Of a stretch of DNA of 64,000 nucleotides, positions 61,101-64,000 are shown piece after piece. The stretch is from contig DEKJ01000058.1 in assembly GCA_002353825.1 (NCBI GenBank), positions 1 to 64,000 of the forward strand, read 5' to 3'. Source of the stretch: Prevotella sp. UBA2725 (GTDB lineage Bacteria > Bacteroidota > Bacteroidia > Bacteroidales > Bacteroidaceae). Under the pieces are notes generated by a model. It saw nothing but the letters and a program-made list of their open reading frames with translations, was not told the origin of the DNA and did no database searches. Position 1 is the stretch's first letter, and each line of letters begins with the position of its first letter. A program made the position numbers and the translations under genes.

Positions 61101-62669
61101 CATGACGAGCTGCTCACGGATAGAGTCGATGGCAGGGTTCGTAACCTGAGCGAACTGCTGACGGAAATAGTTGAAGAAGATCTGCGGTTGATCAGACAGG
61201 ACAGCAAGCGGAGTATCGTTACCCATGGAAGCCGTAGGCTCCTGGCCTTTGATAGCCATTGGGATCAGTGTATCCGATACATCTTCCTCACCGAATCCGA
61301 ATTCTACTTCTTTAGCCTCGAGGTGGTCAACGGCGTTGCTCACCTTACGGCCTGTGTGGATCTTCTCGAGCTGGATACGGTTCGTGTTCAGCCACTGGCG
61401 GTAAGGATGCTCGTGAGCGAGGCGGTCCTTGATCTCACCGTCGTAGTAGATCTTGCCTTCCTGTGTATCGATGAGCAGGATCTTACCTGGCTGCAGACGT
61501 CCTTTCTCTGCGATGACTGTCGGATCGAAGTCCATGACACCGACCTCGGAAGCCACGACCATAATGCCATCCTTCGTGATGGTGTATCGAGCCGGGCGCA
61601 GGCCGTTACGGTCGAGCATACCACCGGCATAGCGGCCATCGGAGAAGAGCAGGGCAGCAGGACCGTCCCACGGCTCCATGAGGATGGAGTGATACTCATA
61701 GAAAGCCTTGATATCTTCGGAGATCGGATTCTTGTCGTTGAAGCTCTCCGGCACCATGATGCTCAGCGCCTTAGGCAGCGACATGCCGTTCATGACGAAG
61801 AACTCGAAGACGTTGTCCAAGCTTGCCGAGTCACTCATGTTTGGCTGGATGATCGGCGAGATGTCATGGATGTCGCCCAAGGCATCAGAAGAGAGCACAG
61901 CCTCGCGGGCTTTCATCCATGAACGGTTACCACGGATGGTGTTGATCTCACCGTTGTGCGCCAAGAGACGGAATGGCTGAGCCAAAGACCATGTCGGGAA
62001 CGTATTTGTTGAGAAACGGCTGTGCACGAGGGCCAGGCCACTTGTGAAATAGCTATTTGTCAGGTCAGGGTAATACTGACGGAGCTGAAGGCTCGATAGC
62101 ATACCTTTATATACGATGTTCTTGCTGGAGAGTGAGCAAATGTAGAAGTCCTTGTCGTGGACACGACGCTCAATCTTCTTGCGGATGATGTAGAGCATGC
62201 GCTCAAAGACTGGCACTTTGTCATCGGGCACACCCGTGATGAAGACCTGTTTGATGGCAGGCTCCGACTCTGCGGCAGCCTCACCGAGGCAGTCAGGGTT
62301 TGTGGGCACCGTGCGCAGGTGCATGAGCTGCAAGCCTTCGCGCTCTATCTCCTCAATCATGATGGAGAGAATCTCCTGCTGGTGTTTCTCATCCTTAGGT
62401 AAGAATATGAGTCCTGTGCCATATTTTCCCTTTTCGGGTACTGGTATGCCTTGAAGAAGAATAAACTCATGGGGGATCTGAAGCAGGATACCTGCTCCAT
62501 CTCCAGTCTTGCCGTCAGCACCTTCAGCGCCACGGTGACGCAGGTTCTCAAGAACCTTCAGTGCATCGTCAACAAGCTGGTGACTCTTTCCACCATGGAT
62601 GTTCACTACCATTCCTACGCCACAAGCGTCATGCTCGTAGGAACTGTTGTACAGTCCATTTGTTTGCAT
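58146..62669 (-). CDS. gltB: Glutamate synthase large subunit
   Basis: A 1507-residue enzyme: class II glutamine amidotransferase with the catalytic cysteine in HDACGVGMV (Cys16, exposed after removal of a short propeptide), central domain, FMN-binding synthase domain (GSRSNTGEGGEDNERY, GAKPGEGGQLPGFKV), a [3Fe-4S] cysteine group (MMRKCSSNTCPMGVATQ) and the C-terminal beta-helix GXGXG domain (GGRVVVLGKTGRNFAAGMSG). With GltD it assimilates ammonia in the cytoplasm. First gene of gltBD; a -7-like TAATTTTG lies at 62708-62715. Confidence 0.97.
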   Translation of the reverse strand: MQTNGLYNSSYEHDACGVGMVVNIHGGKSHQLVDDALKVLENLRHRGAEGADGKTGDGAGILLQIPHEFILLQGIPVPEKGKYGTGLIFLPKDEKHQQEILSIMIEEIEREGLQLMHLRTVPTNPDCLGEAAAESEPAIKQVFITGVPDDKVPVFERMLYIIRKKIERRVHDKDFYICSLSSKNIVYKGMLSSLQLRQYYPDLTNSYFTSGLALVHSRFSTNTFPTWSLAQPFRLLAHNGEINTIRGNRSWMKAREAVLSSDALGDIHDISPIIQPNMSDSASLDNVFEFFVMNGMSLPKALSIMVPESFNDKNPISEDIKAFYEYHSILMEPWDGPAALLFSDGRYAGGMLDRNGLRPARYTITKDGIMVVASEVGVMDFDPTVIAEKGRLQPGKILLIDTQEGKIYYDGEIKDRLAHEHPYRQWLNTNRIQLEKIHTGRKVSNAVDHLEAKEVEFGFGEEDVSDTLIPMAIKGQEPTASMGNDTPLAVLSDQPQIFFNYFRQQFAQVTNPAIDSIREQLVMSLAEYIGRVGTGILNPNETNCKMVRLPHPILTNSQLDILQNIRYKGFNTRKLSITFTPSDENSEHPGEALREALDKLCHDAEQSVDEGYNYIILSDRDVDKDHVAIPSLLAVSAVHHYLIDAGKRVQTALIVESGEIREVMHAALLLGYGASALCPYMVYAILDDLVKKGKIQENYATAEANYINAVKKGLLKIMAKMGISTIRSYRGAQIFESIGLSEGLLRTYFGTETSTVGGIGLDTIARDAKAYHDKAIREEQMDVERPLPNLGQFHWREDGIKHAWNPETIATLQLATRTGNYELFKKFENLVDNKPEPLFLRDFLDWKRNPIDIDKVEPVEKIVKHFVTGAMSFGALSAEAHEALCLAMNKLGSRSNTGEGGEDNERYHKTVDGISLSSKTKQVASGRFGVTTEYLVNAEEIQIKVAQGAKPGEGGQLPGFKVNQIIAKTRNSIPGISLISPPPHHDIYSIEDLKQLIFDLKNVNPKAAISVKLVAESGVGTIAAGVVKAKADLVVVSGAEGGTGASPASSMRFAGISPEIGIAETQQTLVKNGLRSLTRLQVDGQMKSARDVIIMALLGAEEFGFGTAPLITLGCVMMRKCSSNTCPMGVATQDERLRKHFRGDYHYVINYFTFLAQHVREYLAEMGFTSLNDIVGHTELLTKRDTSKIWAPVLPKTQAKWDSLDFSRMEKKETGDVSLYCTKTQDHELHDLLDQQIIANAQKSIQDKEEVNLDFAIRNTNRAVGAMLSGIIAEKYGEEGLPEDTINVRFKGSAGQSFGAFLVHGVNFKLEGETNDYFAKGLSGGRISILPPIRSNFNAEDNIIAGNTGLYGATTGELYVNGKVGERFAVRNSGAIAVVEGAGDHCCEYMTGGRVVVLGKTGRNFAAGMSGGVAYVWDKDHNFDYYCNMGMVEINLVEDTTYRKELHELIRQHYLYTGSKLARTMLDDWNRYVEDFIQVVPIEYKRVLQEEQVKKLQQKISDIQRDY

Positions 62670-62707
62670 TTGCTAATGTTTTTGTAATTTACCTATCAAT
62701 TCATTTG

Positions 62708-62715
62708 CAAAATTA
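62708..62715 (-). promoter_or_regulatory. -7-like element of gltBD
   Basis: The minus strand reads TAATTTTG, 39 bases before the ATG. The rest of the 221-base spacer (62670-62890) contains repeated TTAACAG elements and a short AGGGC/GCCCT hairpin, but nothing else that I can assign. Confidence 0.4.
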
Positions 62716-62890
62716 AGCAATTTAACGCTAAACAGAAAGTAAAACCGTAATTATATTTATTCTCTCGTTGTTTTTTAACAGTTATCTAATGATTTGAAAG
62801 TTGTGGAGGGCTTAATGGGCCCTAATTCAATGAAAATGGAGGGGAATTGTTAACAGATTGTTGTTTTGCGCATAAATATACAGCAAAACG

Positions 62891-63466
62891 TCAGAATATC
62901 TTTCCGGAAACAATGCTGAGGAAAGTTTTAAAGAGGATGGAGGCATCCATCCATAGGGAATGATGTTCAAGATAGTAGAGATCGAGATCTAGGCGTCGCA
63001 GCATTTTCTCCATCGTGTCAGCATAGCCATTATATAATGTGGCATAGCTCGTCACACCCGGGCGGAGTGCATAGAGGCGCTCGTATTCGGGATTGTGCTG
63101 CATGATCTTGTCAATGTAGTATTTGCGTTCAGGACGGGGGCCAATGAAAGCCATGTCTCCCTTGACAACATTCCACAACTGAGGAAGTTCGTCAAGGTGA
63201 TGCTTGCGCAGCTTGGCACCGATGTGGGTCAGTCTCGGGTCGTTGGGCGTCTCTACGAGTTTGGGAATGCCGCCATCTTCCGCATTCTTCTTCATGGTGC
63301 GGAACTTGTAAATCATGAAAGGCTTGCCGTGACGGCCTATGCGTTCCTGGCTATAGATGACAGGCAGACCGTCTTCGCGCTTAATAGCAATAGCACAGAA
63401 AGCCATGAGCGGAGAGAAGAGCACTAGGCAGATGGCAGCCAATATGAAGTCGATGCCTCTTTTCAT
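62891..63466 (-). CDS. Sugar-phosphate undecaprenyl transferase (WcaJ/PglC type)
   Basis: A 191-residue small monotopic phosphoglycosyl transferase: N-terminal re-entrant helix (IDFILAAICLVLFSPLMAF), YSQERIGRHGKPFMIYKFRTMK, the catalytic Asp-Glu in LDELPQLWNVVKGDM and FIGPRPERKYY. It lacks the long N-terminal membrane domain of WcaJ/WbaP and so is PglC-sized. It moves a sugar phosphate to undecaprenyl phosphate to start a surface glycan. It overlaps the preceding gene by 4 bases. Confidence 0.92.
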   Translation of the reverse strand: MKRGIDFILAAICLVLFSPLMAFCAIAIKREDGLPVIYSQERIGRHGKPFMIYKFRTMKKNAEDGGIPKLVETPNDPRLTHIGAKLRKHHLDELPQLWNVVKGDMAFIGPRPERKYYIDKIMQHNPEYERLYALRPGVTSYATLYNGYADTMEKMLRRLDLDLYYLEHHSLWMDASILFKTFLSIVSGKIF

Positions 63467-64000
63467 TTTGTGATGTGCTGGGTCTCGCCTACCAAAACAC
63501 TCTTCTGGCTCGATACCAGATTAGTCACGAGATTGAAGATGAAATACATGGCAATATCAATGCAGAGTATCACCGTAGAAGAAATAATACCAGACAAGGC
63601 AATATTGGTAGCAATAATCAATAGTTGAAAAGCCACGATGGTAACCAAGGCTTGGTGCTGACCGAGCCCGCAGGCCATGAGCTTATGGTGAATATGGTTC
63701 TTGTCAGGCTGGAATGGTGAGCGGCCATGAATAATACGGAAGAAGAATACGCGCACCACGTCAAAGCATGGCACAGCAAGCAGAGACCATGCCCACACGA
63801 TTCTGTCAGGGTCGTAGGCTACGCGTGGCGTATCCATGCATAACTTCACAGCGAGGAAGCCGAGGATGAAGCCCAGGCTCAGACTGCCAGAGTCGCCCAT
63901 GAAGATTTTCTGGCGCTTCTCGATGCTTCCGAACACATTATAATAAAGGTAGGGGATGAGTACACCTACCAAAGCAGCTATCAAGACGCAGTAGTAGGTC
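63463..64000 (-). CDS. MraY/WecA-family glycosyl-1-phosphate transferase, 5' part outside window
   Basis: The C-terminal 178 residues of a multi-helix membrane protein; the frame is open to the window edge, so the start codon is missing. Visible motifs are FMGDSGSLSLGFILGF (WecA/MraY active-site aspartate) and DKNHIHHKLMACGL (the HxHH motif of WecA/TagO-type enzymes). It would transfer a HexNAc phosphate to undecaprenyl phosphate. The ATGA overlap with the following PglC-type gene suggests one surface-glycan operon. Confidence 0.9.
   Translation of the reverse strand, partial: TYYCVLIAALVGVLIPYLYYNVFGSIEKRQKIFMGDSGSLSLGFILGFLAVKLCMDTPRVAYDPDRIVWAWSLLAVPCFDVVRVFFFRIIHGRSPFQPDKNHIHHKLMACGLGQHQALVTIVAFQLLIIATNIALSGIISSTVILCIDIAMYFIFNLVTNLVSSQKSVLVGETQHITK

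Noticed and set aside
60675..61922. A 415-residue open frame antisense to gltB
   Set aside because: It lies wholly inside gltB, which is conserved across this stretch, and shows no motif.

Overview
The window is a contiguous piece of chromosome from a Bacteroidales bacterium, most likely Prevotella or a close relative (Segatella/Xylanibacter type). The evidence is tandem SusC/SusD pairs, a Reg_prop/Y_Y_Y/AraC PUL regulator, an ExbB-ExbD-ExbD-TonB-PstS-TPR operon, a PorT homologue, lipobox-bearing outer-membrane lipoproteins, and promoters of the Bacteroidetes type (-7 TAnnTTTG) rather than -35/-10 boxes. No transposase, integrase, prophage or CRISPR array was found; the intergenic regions instead carry short-period tandem repeats and palindromes.

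Layout. (1) 1-6 kb: the 3' end of a 5S rRNA gene with its terminator, then a leftward TonB-system operon (ExbB, two ExbD, TonB, a PstS-like lipoprotein, a TPR protein). (2) 6-23 kb: mostly housekeeping. It holds an aspartate-type aminotransferase, LptF/G permease + RibBA, a TlpA-like thioredoxin, three tRNAs (Ser-GCT, two Glu-CTC), a thioredoxin-MarR operon with a pair of matching palindromes at its promoter, a stand-alone GH43, DUF3737 + MalY-type lyase, GltX + WaaA, a 7TM-HD phosphohydrolase, a DUF4840-like lipoprotein and a 2[4Fe-4S] ferredoxin. (3) 23-32.5 kb: PorT, a 5'-nucleotidase split into two genes in reversed domain order, a CE12-type acetylesterase, ribosomal protein L19 with a possible structured leader, a single-domain AICAR formyltransferase, aldose epimerase, an antitoxin-like orphan, hemerythrin + DUF488, and a Crp/Fnr regulator with a HAD phosphatase. 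(4) 32.5-53.7 kb: a polysaccharide utilization locus (PUL) for arabinan, the pectin side chain. It has a membrane regulator, a surface lipoprotein, two SusC/SusD pairs, two GH43 enzymes and, facing them, a GH51 alpha-L-arabinofuranosidase. (5) 53.8-64 kb: SerS, an OmpA-family protein, GltB/GltD, and two undecaprenyl-phosphate sugar-transferase genes, the last cut by the window edge.

How the PUL parts should fit: the SusC/D pairs and the lipoprotein bind and import arabino-oligosaccharides, powered by a TonB system such as the one at 3-6 kb. The large GH43 probably starts degradation outside the cell, the small GH43 and GH51 finish it, and the regulator senses a product in the periplasm. It carries its DNA-binding AraC domain in the same chain but has no histidine kinase or receiver domain.

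The strongest unexplained signals are: four intergenic tandem-repeat loci sharing a 22-bp period although three different unit sequences are used; 7-bp GGTGTTG-type repeats at three places, one inside waaA; a roughly 110-nt-armed inverted repeat after the PUL; a shared GTGTA-N4-TACAC palindrome before both oppositely oriented PUL transcription units; a tryptophan-rich module found three times in two PUL proteins; and candidate structured leaders before rplS and the ferredoxin gene.
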